The position numbers and the translations under genes are program-made. The notes beneath the pieces were generated by a model. That model ran no database searches, was not told where the DNA came from, and saw only the letters and a list, made by a program, of their open reading frames with translations. From Pseudocercospora fijiensis CIRAD86 (Eukaryota; Ascomycota; Dothideomycetes; Mycosphaerellales; Mycosphaerellaceae): a stretch of 64,000 nucleotides of DNA. The stretch spans positions 2,569,122 to 2,633,121 of the forward strand of contig NW_006921535.1 of NCBI RefSeq assembly GCF_000340215.1. Reading direction: 5' to 3'. Shown here one piece after another: positions 1 through 12,059 of this stretch; within the stretch, counting starts at the first letter, position 1; each line of letters starts with the position of its first letter.

Positions 1-1255
1 CTCCGGGTAGGTAGTAACGATTATAGTTAAGGAGGAAGGGTTTCTAAAGCCCGCTAGATATATAGATTTAAAGAGACTATCTTCTAGTACTAATTTCCTT
101 AACCTACAAAGTATACTATCTTAAGTAAAGCCGTAGCTCTTGCTACCGGTATAAACTAACTACCTTATAGTCTCGCTAGTAGTACAGTTGCTAGTAGTAG
201 TAGAGCTATAGTAATAGGCCTAAAGGTTAAGTAAATAGCCTATTAGTTAGAAGGCGGCGGAGCGTCGTTTTAGCGCTATCTCTATATAGCAAGAGCGGCC
301 CTTTATATACTAGCTAGATCGTTGCTAATAAACTCGTATCGCTTAATAGGCGTATAGACTCGTAGTTGTTATATAGAGGCTCTTATACGGCCTCGTCCTC
401 GTCTACGTCTACGAGTAGATTAAGAAGCCGTATTATTAAGGTTATTAAGCTCGAAGGCCGAAGGAATACGGCTATTCGCGCGGCCTATACGACCTCTACG
501 GCTACGACTATTACTACGACTATTGCTACGACTATTGCTACGACTACGGTTGCTACGGTTAGAAGGTAGAGTTGTCGGTTTACGCGTTTAAATAACCTCT
601 ATAAGGCGGCGGAGTAGTATAGCGGACTTATCGATATGCTAGTACCTGTTAAAGTCTTCCGGTTTGAAGTAGAAGTAGCTAGTTTCTATAAGCTAATCCC
701 TTACTATATACTTATATATAATTCCCTAAGCGTACTTATAGCGGCCTATATAGTACGAGCGTATAGTATTAGGGTCCTTAATAAGCTCTTTAACCTCCTA
801 CTAAGTATACGAGTACTGCTTACTAGCTAATTGCAGTGCCTAGCGGTAAATAATGCCGTTATACTACGAATACTCGGGCTTCTTTATAGAGAGAGGTATC
901 GCGAGCCTATCCTAGCTAATCCGCTCCTAGATTTAGTTAGCTTTAATCTTAAACTACGGCTCCTAGTAATTTGTTAGCAAAGCTAATTACTAGTCGAAGC
1001 TATAGGAACGTACGAGCTTAAGGAATAGGGTAAGGATATTATAGCGCCTCCTAGTAAGCTATTTCTTTATCGTCGAGTAAGCGCCTTCTACCCTCGAGGT
1101 AACTCGTTGTCTATAGAATAGAAAGACCTTCTACTAAAAGTAGTAGGTAATCTTCTTCTTATAAGACTAGTATTTACGGCAAATATAGGTCTAGAGGGAC
1201 CTATAATAAGGGTTCTTATAGTTAGAAAGATAGCCGTTCTTCTCCTCGAATTCAG
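1..1255 (-). repeat. Inverted partial copy of the MULE (left palindrome arm)
   Basis: This stretch is the reverse complement of 3186-4440, with paired coordinates summing to 4441. It therefore carries the 3' half of the neighbouring MULE transposase in reverse. The two arms are nearly identical; the differences I checked are mostly C-to-T or G-to-A at CpA/TpG sites, for example a TG/TA difference near 833 versus 3608, plus a small indel near 115. The copy is cut at 1255 where the full MULE begins, and it runs off the left edge of the window, so its own outer end is not visible. The first 60 bases contain no CA or TG dinucleotide, which is the RIP signature. Confidence 0.9.
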
Positions 1256-1301
1256 GGGAATTGCTAAATGTCTATTACCGGCTAGGCTATATGTCTATTG
1301 C
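1256..1301. repeat. MULE left terminal inverted repeat
   Basis: It starts GGGAATTGCTAAATGTC and pairs with the reverse complement of 4536-4580, with one mismatch and a one-base indel. Each terminus contains the motif ATGTCTATT twice, as an internal direct repeat that could be a transposase-binding site. Confidence 0.8.
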
Positions 1302-1799
1302 TACCTAAGGGGTTTTCCGTCCCGGGTATAGCGCTCTTAATAGTATAGATATAGTAGAGCCTACGGCTTTAGCTAGGAACGCGTCTCTAGCGCGTAACTT
1401 TATAGATTACGTAGATTGCGAAGTATACTAAAGCTATTAAAACAGCGGTATAGCACTAAACAAGGCGTCGTCATAGCTTCTTCTTCTTAGACTAATTATA
1501 AGGCCTCCTTTTACCTCTTATAAGGCTAATACTTTGGTAATAGACCCGGAGATCGCTAAGCCGGCGATTACTTCTAAGATATCGATTACGAGGGTACTTA
1601 TAGTAGTAAAGAGACGCCTAGGGATAGCGGATTTAATAAAGCCGACCTCGAGGGTCTAAATAAGGACGAATTAGCTAAAATCGAGGCAGATAAGGAGGCT
1701 ACGGCGGAGGCGGAAGAGAGCTAGTCTTAGTTAGCGAGAGAGATTAATAAGGCATTTAGTAATAAAGAGACGGTAGAAGGACTAGCCGTAGGCGTCGAA

Positions 1800-4130
1800 G
1801 AAGGCGAAAGCGATAATAAAGGTAATAGTAAAGGCGGAGTTAACGATAAAGGTAATAGTAAAGGCGGAGTTAACGATAAAGGTAATAGTAAAGGCGGAGT
1901 TAACGATAAAGGCGAATAGATAGCGGACCCTCCGCGAGAGTTATATCGATCGATAGAGGCTGCTTTTAAAGAGGTAAACGCGTAGGCTTAGAGCTATAGT
2001 TACGCTATAATAATGCGAGGTAGCAACGTCTCGAAGCGTATAGAGTTTAAAGGCCTAAACGCCTTTATTAGCAAGTACTATATTTATAGTAGTTCTAATA
2101 GTAGAAGCAAGGCTCGTACTAATAGTACTAGCCGCTGTCTAAATGCGATATCTACTAAGCAAGCGTATCTATAGTCGCTTACGCTAAGAGCGTATAATTA
2201 CGACGACTCTTATAGTCGCTAGAAGGTCGATAAGTCGAGGAATTAGTATACCTATAAAGGAGGGTATACTAATACTAATAGTAGCGATTTTGCGGTTTAC
2301 CGTCGCCGCTAACGCAAGGCGGCGAGCTCGAAGATAATAAAGATAATCCGTAAGGACTTAGATTGCAATACGAGCGCTTATATAACGATAGCGCGGTTAT
2401 AGAAGAAGGATAAGAAGTATAAGTATTATCGATTGAATATTAAGTTATCCGGCCGAGCTTCGGCCGAGTAGCTTTCCTTTATATTCTTACTATTAAACCT
2501 AACCCTCTTACTAACAACGACCTATCTATAGGCATTTAGACTATTAAGGATATCAATAATGCGAGGATAATATATCGGAAGGTCTAATAGGGTGATTTGA
2601 GCGCTATAGATACACTATTCCGGCACCTAGATCGGCTTAGATACTAGTACGAATATAATACCGATAGGATACCTAGAAACGAGGGTAGGATTAACAAGTT
2701 GATAGTTATTAACCTATAAATAGCCAAGTTCTACGTCCTATATCTAGAGTACCTTATTTACGACAATACCTATAAGACTAACTACTATAATCGACCGCTT
2801 TTTAATATCTCTAGCGGCACCGGCGGCGGCACTATAATACCGCTTAGATACTGTATTATAGGTAAAGAAGATAAGGCTAGCTTTACGTAGGTATTCGAGG
2901 CCTTTAAGCGGATTAGTAACGTATACGATTTGCTATAACTAGGCTTATAGGTCACTGATCGAGACCGTAGTTGTATAAACGCTTTAGATAAGGTATACTC
3001 GACAACGCCGGCTTTAATCTATGCCTAGCATATCTTCAAGAATATACAGTTATAGGCACGGAAGTTAATGCTATAACAAGCTAAATACGACGAAGAAATA
3101 GGTACCTTTATAGGCTACGAAGATTAACTAGACTGCGAGTCGTTTATAGCCGCCTTTAAAGCCTATATAGAAGCAGAGATAGTAGCTGAATTCGAGGAGA
3201 AGAACGGCTATCTTTCTAACTATAAGAACCCTTATTATAGGTCCCTCTAGACCTATATTTGCCGTAAATACTAGTCTTATAAGAAGAAGATTGCCTACTG
3301 CTTTTAGTAGAAGGTCTTTCTATTCTATAGATAACGAGTTACCTCGAGGGTAGAAGGCGCTTACTCGACGATAAAGAAATAGCTTGCTAGGAGGCGCTAT
3401 AATATCCTTACCCTATTCCTTAAGCTCGTACGTTCCTACGGCTTCGACTAGTAATTAGCTTTACTAACAAATTACTAGGAGCCGTAGTTTAAGATTAAAG
3501 CTAACTAAATCTAGGAGCGGATTAGCTAGGATAGGCTCGCGATACCTCTCTCTATAAAGAAGCCCGAGTATTCGTAGTACAACGGCATTATTTACCGCTA
3601 GGTACTGCAATTAGCTAGCAAGCAGTACTCGTATACTTAGTAGGAGGTTGAAGAGCTTATTAAGGACCCTAATACTATACGCTCGCACTATATAGGCCGC
3701 TATAAGTACGCTTAGGGAATTATATATAAGTATATAGTAAGGGATTAGCTTATAGAAACTAGCTACTTCTACTTCAAACCGGAAGACTTTAACAGGTACT
3801 AGCATATCGATAAGTCCGCTATACTACTCCGCCGCCTTATAGAGGTTATTTAAACGCGTAAACCGACAACTCTACCTTCTAACCGTAGCAACCGTAGTCG
3901 TAGCAATAGTCGTAGCAATAGTCGTAGTAATAGTCGTAGCCGTAGAGGTCGTATAGGCCGCGCGAATAGCCGTATTCCTTCGGCCTTCGAGCTTAATAAC
4001 CTTAATAATACGGCTTCTTAATCTACTCGTAGACGTAGACGAGGACGAGGCCGTATAAGAGCCTCTATATAACAACTACGAGTCTATACGCCTATTAAGC
4101 GATACGAGTTTATTAGCAACGATCTAGCTA
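1800..4130 (+). pseudogene. MULE transposase relic
   Basis: The catalytic core keeps one frame. A YDNTYKTN motif holds the first catalytic Asp (codon 2762-2764), VTDRDRS holds the second (codon 2957-2959), and a following A-stop-HIFKN matches the family's conserved C-x-W-H-I-x-K-N block. Here the Trp codon has become TAG (3026-3028). These are hallmarks of the MULE transposase family, related to FAR1. The C-terminal part, in the right palindrome arm, is rich in Ser-Arg/Asn repeats (about 3885-3960). Every stop I inspected is TAG or TAA, as expected from RIP of Trp and Gln codons. Exact ends of the old gene cannot be fixed because start codons have also been mutated. Confidence 0.75.
1821..1910 (+). 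repeat. 30-bp tandem repeat x3 in the transposase N-terminal region
   Basis: Three consecutive 30-bp units begin at 1821, 1851 and 1881. Because 30 is a multiple of three, they read as a 10-residue repeat (Gly-Asn-Ser-Lys-Gly-Gly-Val-Asn-Asp-Lys) within an acidic, low-complexity stretch upstream of the catalytic region. Confidence 0.8.
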
Positions 4131-4535
4131 GTATATAAAGGGCCGCTCTTGCTATATAGAGATAGCGCTAAAACGACGCTCCGCCGCCTTCTAACTAATA
4201 GGCTATTTACTTAACCTTTAGGCCTATTACTATAGCTCTACTACTACTAGCAACTATACTACTAGCGAGACTATAAGGCAGTTAGTTTATACCGTAGCAA
4301 GAGCTACGGCTTTACTTAAGACAGTATTACTTTATAGGTTAAGGAAATTAGTACTAGAAGATAGTCTCTTTAAATCTATATATCTAGCGGGCTTTAGAAA
4401 CCCTTCCTCCTTAACTATAATCGTTATTACCTACCCGGAGTTCTAATACGGACCTCCGTAATCGATTTTATATAGCGTTTTGTATAGCAAGGTAGTTAGA
4501 GCCCTCGCTAACTAGAACAGGCAGTAGAATCCGAG

Positions 4536-4580
4536 GCAATAGACATATAGCCTAGCGGCAATAGACATTTAGCAATTCCC
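4536..4580. repeat. MULE right terminal inverted repeat
   Basis: This is the reverse complement of the left terminus at 1256-1301. It marks a sharp change: sequence to the right has normal CA/TG content, so the RIP boundary coincides with the transposon end. Confidence 0.8.
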
Positions 4581-4757
4581 GTAGTATACCGCCAAACCGC
4601 GGTCAAGACAAGATCTGTCAGCGGGCCAATCGTCGTGATGGCTGTCCAACGCAGTTATTGGAAATGGTCGCGACCGTAAGAACAACGATGACGCCAAGAC
4701 ATCCAGTGGCTCCTCCCGAGTCTCACTTGCTTGCTTGCATACTTCCATTCAATCATC

Positions 4758-5178
4758 ATGCGACCACTTCACCTCGACCTAAAGTTCCACGAAAAGGTCG
4801 GCAAGGCAGCCGGTGCCATGCTCGATCCTCTAATTGCGCATTTCATGCCCCGAGTTGAACGCAGTGTCATCGTCGCAGAAGACATCGAGTGGTTCAAAGC
4901 GGATCGAACGGCCAAGCTAGGGAAGCCTTCGACTGAGCTGGAGAAGGAGAAAGGCATGGGGAGCAGGCTCCATGGGATGAGGTGATATCGTGCTCATTGC
5001 TTGCACAAGAATGTTCAAAGTCATCGGCGACCTGGAGGAAGATGATCGTTTTGACAAGTTCGTAGATGGAGCGGAAGGGTTGAGGGAGCTGTACGAGGCT
5101 AGCGAGAAATGGTGTGAGAGTAAGTATTTGAAGGGACAACGCAATCGATTGAATAGCAGTCATTGTCTCCGCCTTTGA
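4758..5178 (+). pseudogene. Broken or misassembled hypothetical gene in an unmutated island
   Basis: The island 4581-5280 has normal composition. From an ATG at 4758 one frame runs to a TGA ending at 4985 and encodes a charged helical-looking segment (MRPLHLDLKFHEKVGK...). A second frame, open from 4981 to 5178, continues in the same style (FKVIGDLEEDDRFDKFVDG...). The two differ by one base of phase, so the simplest reading is one gene with a frameshift near 4970-4985. GTAAGTATT at 5120 resembles a fungal intron donor. I do not recognise the family. The segment lies between two transposon blocks and is probably a gene remnant. Confidence 0.35.
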
Positions 5179-5969
5179 GTGAACAAGGCGGCAGGCCTTT
5201 CATGGTCGACGTAGAATTCCTCGTTGGGACGCGGGTCTACCTCCCATCAGGCTTGTGGGCATAAAGAATCAAACTGCGACCGAGTGCACGTAATAGATTA
5301 GTAATTAGGGCTAGCTTCCGAACTTTCCGACTAGCCAATTACAAACATACCCAATAATTCTTCGCCTATAAGCCTAAGAACAAGCCGTGCTAAACTAGCC
5401 TATAACGTACTACTTTTTCGCGACTACGCAAATATAACAATCTAAATAGCGGAGATTGTAGCCCTACTAATTGCGCTTTATTCTACCTACTAGATAAGTC
5501 TATACGACGTTAGCGCGTTAAGGTTTCGCTATTCTACTAAGCCGACTCGACTATAGCTATCTAGATTGCTAGGTAGCTAGCTATACTACTAGAAATACCT
5601 TAATATATAATATACCGCATCGCCTAGCTAATACTTAGAGGTCCTTCTCCTAACGCCGGCGATTATTATTTAAATAAGCGAAAATTCCGTCCGACGTCTA
5701 CTAACTACTCTATAGTCTTTAAGAGCAATCGATAACCTTCCTATAGCCGACTCGACACTTCGAGGTCCTTTATAGACTATTTCTAAATACCTTTTATATA
5801 TAGAATAAGTCTACCTAAGGTATAGTTATTAAGTTGCTGCTATATAGCAGACGCGACTCTAAAGCTAAGGTTAAAATACCTAAAAGTCGCTACTAGGACT
5901 ACTACTACTATAGCTGCTAGTACCGCTACTACTATAGCTGCTACTATAGCTGCTACTATAGCTACTAGC

Positions 5970-6149
5970 ACCGCTACTACTATAGCTACTACTATAGCTA
6001 CTAGCACCGCTACTACTATAGCTACTACTATAGCTACTAGTACCGCTACTACTATAGCTACTACTATAGCTACTAGTACCGCTACTACTATAGCTACTAC
6101 TATAGCTACTAGCACCGCTACTAGCACCGCTGCTACTATAGCTGCTAGC
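5970..6149 (+). repeat. 36-bp minisatellite, about five units
   Basis: Units begin ACCGCTACTACTATAGCTAC at 5970, 6006, 6042, 6078 and 6114, giving a period of exactly 36 bp. A looser version of the same Ala/Thr/Ser/Ile-type pattern extends back to about 5900 and forward to about 6165. A 12-residue repeat in the old protein would give this spacing. On the opposite strand it produces a spurious Val/Ala-rich open frame. Confidence 0.85.
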
Positions 6150-6339
6150 ATAGCTGCTAATATATCGAGCGACGATCTATCCTCCTTAATCTCGGTTCTA
6201 CTATCTAATAATAACCTAGTCGGTAGTACTATCGCCTATAACTATAATAAGAATATAACTAGCCTAGACGACGACGATGCTACTTTACCTAGAGGACCTA
6301 AGGAATAGACTGTTCTAAAAGGCGTATAGACTAATCTAC

Positions 6340-9240
6340 TAATCTATCTAAGCAGCGGCGGCATTCTCTCTAACCCTCTAGATAAATTAGTAAGACTAGC
6401 CGGAATAGATAAGATTAGTAACTTTTAGGATAAGGTATCTATAGATAAAGACCTTAGCGAGGACGACGAGGAGATGTCTAACGATAAAGAGGACCTCGAG
6501 GCTCGCGATAGTAATAAAGAGGAATTAGACGAAGAGGCCGCTATAGAATAGCGCCGAGTAGCGACTAACGAATAGACTAGGACAACCTTTAATAAGCGGT
6601 ACGAGGAGATTAAAGCCTTAATAAAGAAGAGCCGTATTTCTATACTATATCTTATTAAGTATCTTGTCGGTAAGCTAGGTATAGCAAAATCTATAGTAGA
6701 AGACAGCTAGTTATAGCCTTATCGGTCGACTAAGCGCTTAAAGCAGTATAAGAGAAATCTCTAATCGCTTCTAGACGTCTTTCTAGAAGAGCGTCTATTT
6801 AGCGGTCGTATTGTCCGTAAAGAACTAAAGAGCCTTATTAGCCGAGACTACTTTAGTATATATAATCTAGACTTTAGTTATACTAAGTTTAACCTTAGTA
6901 GTATAAGCACTACTATTAAAGAGATCGTACTAACCTAGTATTAACTTCTTAGCGAGGAACTATTGCCTAACCTACGGCGAGATTAAAAGCAATACTAGGA
7001 GACCTTTATCGACAAGTATAACTAGATCTAGAAGCGGATTATAATAATTACCTCGTAGGTCCTATTTTCGATAGTATACGTAAACGCCTCGTATTTCCCG
7101 AAGGCGCTTAGCATCTTTCTAGTTAGTAATAGTGCTAGCCGGCGAATACTCGAGTATCTTAGCAACCTAGGGCTTGTTCCTTCGTATCGTACTATATAGA
7201 TTCTTATAGGCAAGAATATAGAGGTCTAGATATAGAAGATTAGCGAGCTAGCGAACGATCCTAATAAGTAGTATAGCAAGACTATCGACAACTTTAATCG
7301 TATAAAGACCTATACTGTCTAGCGCGGTAGCGAGACTAACGAAATATTAAGTATTACTATATCGTACCTTATAGAGAATAAGAGTATCCCGGAGGGCGGT
7401 TTAAAGAAGGGCATAATCTATTATAATAAGCCTCTCGATCTAGATAATATCTTTAAGAACATATACGAAGACAAGGCCTAGGCATAGGTTCTAAAGGATA
7501 TAGCTAATCTAACTGCTAGTACCGAGACAGTTAAGATTACTAAGATTAGTAAGAAGACCGCTCTATTCTATATTAACGAGGCTATCGTATACACTTTCCT
7601 AAAGGCCGTTAAAGCTGTGTTTAAGAAGGAGGCGGCAGAGGCTAGTAACGACGATAACGATAATAGTAATACTATTAGTCGTCCGAAGTAGCTAGTTATC
7701 GATAAGATGCTAGCTACCTAGACTAAGGTGCTTTCTATACTACTATCCTTTAACGACGAGGCTACGATTGTAGGTATATACGCAGTCTAGGATAATATCC
7801 TTCTTAACTTTATAGACCTAGATTAAGATAAGGACTTTAAGAATAGACCTAATAGACCGCTAATTATCTACAATAGCGACTAAATAACTGTTCTACGCGG
7901 CCTATCTGTCTACAATAAGAGTATTAAGAGTAAGGATACGTACGACAAGCGAGACAATCTCTTGTTCTCTCCTACCTAGTTCTATACTATAATAAACTGC
8001 GGCCTTATATTATTGCGGACCTATTAGGACAACAATAGAGATAGGGAGCTATTACTAGTATCCTAGACGTTGAAGGCTAATGCTGCCTTTTAGTATAGAG
8101 ACAATAAGATTAGCAAGGACAAGGCTAAGTTCTTCGAGGTTTAGTAGCTATTAAAGACGAGCTTCCGATCTCGCATTATCGGTCTCGTTATTTAGTAGCT
8201 TATCGATAAAGGCCGAGTAATCATCGCTAGCGAGGATAGTCGTATAGAAATAGTAGAGGCCGCTATCTCTCGACTTACTCGTAATTAGTATGTCTATCTT
8301 ATTAATAAGATATACAACGATACGTTATCTCTAGCTGCCTAGCGCGGCTAACCGGGTACAGATCCGCAGTTTACGACTATAGCTCGAATGCTAAAGGAGA
8401 TCGAGCAATTCCTTACGTTGCGTAAGTCTATTCGGAATATAGATATCGGCTATCTTCGTAGATTAGTCGACTTCCTAATCCCCTTATTCTTTAGTACTCG
8501 TTAAGGTAACTATAGCTATCTAATAACCTACCTACGCTAGTTGCTTAGTCCTAGTGCTAATCTAGTGGCTTAAATAGCAATCCTAACGTCGAGTATAGTC
8601 TCTATAAACGGCAATAAGGGATATACCGTCGTAGCTAATAAGTGTCTCGAGCTCTATAATTACGAGTATTCCGAGGACATTAACCGACACGCCAATTCGA
8701 CCTATAATATACAGGCTATATTTAAGAAGGTAGCCTTGAATCGGGAGCCGTCTAGGGTCTTGCGTACTATAATAACCAATCTAACTAGGATCAAGCTAAG
8801 CAGCTATTATACCTATAAGGATATATCTATCGACGTATTTAGTAGAGCCGAGAAGTTGTACTCTAATAGATATACAAAGCTATACGGAAACCCTAGCGGC
8901 AACGTCTCTAATAATATCTAGCAGCTCGGAGGTATATAGATCTTAGAGAAGGTAGCCAACTTTAACGAGGGTAATACGTAGTACTATTAGAGTCGTAGTA
9001 CTATATCGATAGACGAGGAGATAGAGGCTACTACTATTACTAAGCGGGTAGCTACTAGCGACCTTAGCGCTATCGAGGATTCTACCGTCGATAGCAGTAA
9101 CTCTACGTAGGCTAGTACCGTCGATCGTTATACTAGGTAGTTAGGAGAGGAGCAAGGAGATAAGGGGGCATAAGAGGCATAAGAGCCGCAAACAACTACC
9201 TATCTTAACGAGCTTAACTAAAAGGGTAATACATTCGGTA
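6340..9240 (+). pseudogene. Large RIP-mutated protein relic, possibly a DUF6589-type fungal element protein
   Basis: Reading through TAG/TAA on the plus strand gives a coherent protein of roughly 950 residues. It has an acidic N-terminal part (about 6400-6560), Lys/Arg-rich blocks (about 6590-6790), and a C-terminal part with segments such as DKRDNLLFSPT, LRRLVDFLIPLFFSTR and SSIVSINGNKGYTVVANK. The general layout resembles the long DUF6589 proteins that are multicopy in fungi, but I cannot verify this by eye. No DDE, reverse transcriptase or helicase motif was found. Profile comparison of the stop-masked translation would decide. Confidence 0.35.
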
Positions 9241-9356
9241 TATAGAAATCTAACCTACTATATCTATCGCTTAGCTACCGTTCCTTACTATACTAATTGA
9301 TATAGGCTGTTAGCTTCTAGTGCTTTAGCTTCTAGTACTTTATCTTCTAGTACTAG

Positions 9357-9775
9357 GCGTACGATAATAGCCTAATAGCTAGCTAGGCTAGGCTATGCGT
9401 ACGATAATAGCTTAATAGCCGGCTACGAAGGGTTTAGATAGGCGTACGATAATAGCCTAATAGCTAGCTAGGCTAGGCTATGCGTACGATAATAGCTTAA
9501 TAGCTAGCTAGGCTAGGCGTACGATAATAGTTTAATAGCTAACTAGACTAGGCTATATGTACGATAATAGCTTAATAGCTAGCTAGGCCAGGCGTACGAT
9601 AATGGTTTAATAGCTAGCTACGAAGGGTTTAGCTAGGCGTACGATAATAGTTTAATAGCTAACTAGGCTAGGCTATGCGTACGATAATAGCTTGATAGCC
9701 GGCTAGGCTAGGCTAGGCGTACGATAATAGCTTAATAGCTAGCTAGGCTAGGCGTACGATAATAGCTTAATAACT
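9357..9775. repeat. Minisatellite of GCGTACGATAATAG units
   Basis: About eleven copies of a 35-45-bp unit starting GCGTACGATAATAG and continuing TTAATAGCTAGCTAGGC, for example at 9357, 9397, 9442, 9482 and 9517. Unit length varies through loss or gain of a TAGGC block and insertion of a CGAAGGGTTT segment. It lies just downstream of the unidentified relic frame. Confidence 0.85.
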
Positions 9776-10504
9776 AGCGTTACTAACTAGCGGCAGTCGG
9801 AGTCTTAGTTAAAGTAGAGGTCCCTACTATTAGCTTCGCTTTAGACTTAGTTCCTATATGAATTCAGAGCGCCTAATACTAAAGGAGGCCTCTAGTAATT
9901 TCGAGAACTGCTAGCAATTCTAGCCTTAGGCATTTAACTAGTAGTAGTCGGCGGCTATTACGTTGCGTTAAAAATGCGATAATATATAGCCGTTATTATT
10001 GCCTTACTATTATAGCTAAATAGCGCAATCCTATTAGTAGAGGCAAACCTTACCTACGAGGCGCATATAGACATCCGCTTTCTAACCTTAACTTCTTCTT
10101 CTATATATACTAACATACTAACACCCCTAGCAATATACTAGCTATCGGCGTATATAATAGTGTCGATACCTCTTTATCGTATATAGGTAGCTCTATAGCG
10201 ATTAACACTATCTCCTAACTAGTTCTACGGCTTGCTACCGATAGAACCGCTTAAGTTAGTTAAGGTTCCTCGGCAGGTAGTTTATTTAGTCCTTTTAGTC
10301 TCCGATAGGCTTTATCGACGTAAGACGTTACGAAGGCGACTCTCCTAGCGAGTAGGTATACTATAGCTTTAGCGGGCGCCGACTACGCATTTAACCGAAA
10401 GAGTATAGTTTTTGTTAGAATATCGTAGTACAAACTATAGAGGTCTTAGATAGATTAGCGGAAGTAAAAACTCTTTAGTAAGATATACCTATAATGCGGC
10501 TAAC

Positions 10505-10710
10505 GGTCTAACTCGGTAAAAACTCTTTAGTAAGGTACACCTTAAGTAGCGGCTCGATAGCGACTCTCCTACTAAGTAGGTTAATAGGTTCGTAGCATTG
10601 CTATAGGCCTAACTCGGTAAAAACTCTTTAGTAAGGTATACCTTAAGTAGCGGCTAGGCCTAACTCGGTAAAAACTCTTTAGTAAGGTACACCTTAAGTA
10701 GCGGCTATAG
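10505..10710. repeat. Dispersed 44-bp direct repeat, three to four copies
   Basis: A unit beginning TAACTCGGTAAAAACTCTTT and ending AAGTAGCGGCT occurs three times (about 10509, 10612 and 10662). A diverged fourth copy lies around 10465. The differences between copies are mostly C/T (for example GGTACACC versus GGTATACC), consistent with RIP. Confidence 0.8.
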
Positions 10711-11520
10711 GCTTCCTACGTTCGGATTCTTTATAGAATAATATACGCGCATCTAGTTAAGTCGGCGTAACGCCTTCGTTAGGACTATTAGTTATAATAA
10801 CCTTAGTGCGTAAGGGCCTCTAGTATACTTAAGCCCGAAGGCGCTTAGTCTTAGTCTTTACTACTATACGACTATAGCACTGCTATACGACTGCAGCCCT
10901 TTACGTATTAAGACTGCTATTCGACTATAGTACGTACCGAACCGAACTAATCGAAAGCGTATTAAGACTATTATCCGACTGTAGTACGCCTCCTCTTCTA
11001 GTAAGCGTATTAATATTGCTATATAACTACAACGCGCTCGACAACCCTTTTCTACGGTGTCTCTAATACTAAGGGCGCGGTTACACTCTATTATTGTCTA
11101 GGTACTAATAAGTGTCGCTTTAGCGAATAAGCTATTATTGTTTCGCTTAATAAGTCCCTTCCTACATATCTCGCGTACTATAGTTAGTAATAGAATGCGT
11201 TAATTATTGCGCATTGCGCGTAGCATATAGGCTATATATAATGCTAGTATACTTCGGAGTGTATACTTCTATAGCCGCTTAGTGCCGCTAGTTAATTAGA
11301 TCCCCGGACGCTACTGTTCGTTTTCTCTGCCTTATATAGTAACTAGTTATCGGAATAATCGTTCTAGGGAGAGTCTAAGCAATAGAGGGCGTTAACGTAA
11401 GAGGGCTATCGTAGCTTCTCGAAGGGTGCTTTTACGAGCGCTCGATATATATTATCGCCCTACGTATCTATCCTTACTATATATATTATAGTGCTAATAG
11501 CTACGGTGTAATAAGTATAG

Positions 11521-11640
11521 TGCTAGTCTCGCTAGTCTCGCTAGTCTCGCTAGTCTCGCTAGTAACTTCTCGCTAGTAACTTCTCGCTAGTAACTTCTCG
11601 CTAGTAACTTCTCGCTAGTGTTAGTAACTTCTCGGGTTTC
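11521..11640. repeat. Short tandem repeats (9 bp and 14 bp)
   Basis: Consecutive CTAGTCTCG units are followed by at least four CTAGTAACTTCTCG units and a final interrupted copy. This is a simple tandem array inside the RIP-mutated block; no function is visible. Confidence 0.85.
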
Positions 11641-12059
11641 GGAGGCGGTTCTTAGTGCCTAAGGCGGCCGTCGTTATCGTATTAGATACTTTTGTTAGCG
11701 CTATTTGCTAGAAATGCGCGCAATCGGCGTATCTCGCTATATTAGTAATATACTATTATAAAAGTCGTAAAAGTCGTAAAGTCGGTGTTATAAATACGCG
11801 GAAGGAAGCAGCTATAACGTTTAATCCTATTAATTAAGCGCTCTACTATACTAAATCTAGGGTCTTAGCGGGACTCGGTATCCTTATTGCTTCCTCGAAT
11901 TTACGCTTCTCGCCTAGCTCTTATATACTATCGATATATACAACTATCGATACCTACGACTATCTATAAACCCTCGTTATAAGGATACGATAGAAGAGCC
12001 TGCTTAGCGAGCTTACAAGGATATATAGAAGGGTAGTAAGGAAGGACCTTATTAAATAC

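Larger units (their letters stand above)
1256..4580 (+). mobile_element. Mutator-like (MULE) DNA transposon, RIP-inactivated
   Basis: A 3.3-kb element is bounded by matching terminal inverted repeats of about 46 bp (1256-1301 and 4536-4580) and contains a MULE transposase relic on the plus strand. Saturating CpA-to-TpA change has filled the frame with TAG/TAA. No target site duplication is visible: the left flank is another MULE copy and the right flank begins GTAGTATACC. The element can no longer make a transposase. Confidence 0.75.
5290..9300 (+). mobile_element. RIP-mutated element of unidentified class
   Basis: The sequence switches at about 5290 to the CA/TG-poor composition and contains an old coding frame on the plus strand (about 6340-9240) preceded by a 36-bp minisatellite. 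The beginning and end are not marked by any repeat I could pair. It is called a mobile element because RIP acts on duplicated sequence and because it sits among other transposon relics; the class is unknown. Confidence 0.45.

Noticed and set aside
366..830. Two small plus-strand frames with Ser/Thr-rich and hydrophobic content
   Set aside because: They are antisense to the C-terminal part of the MULE transposase and recur inverted at 3611-4075; they do not represent genes.
5840..6151. Minus-strand open frame of 103 residues made of Val/Ala/Ile repeats
   Set aside because: It is the antisense of the 36-bp minisatellite and has no independent support.
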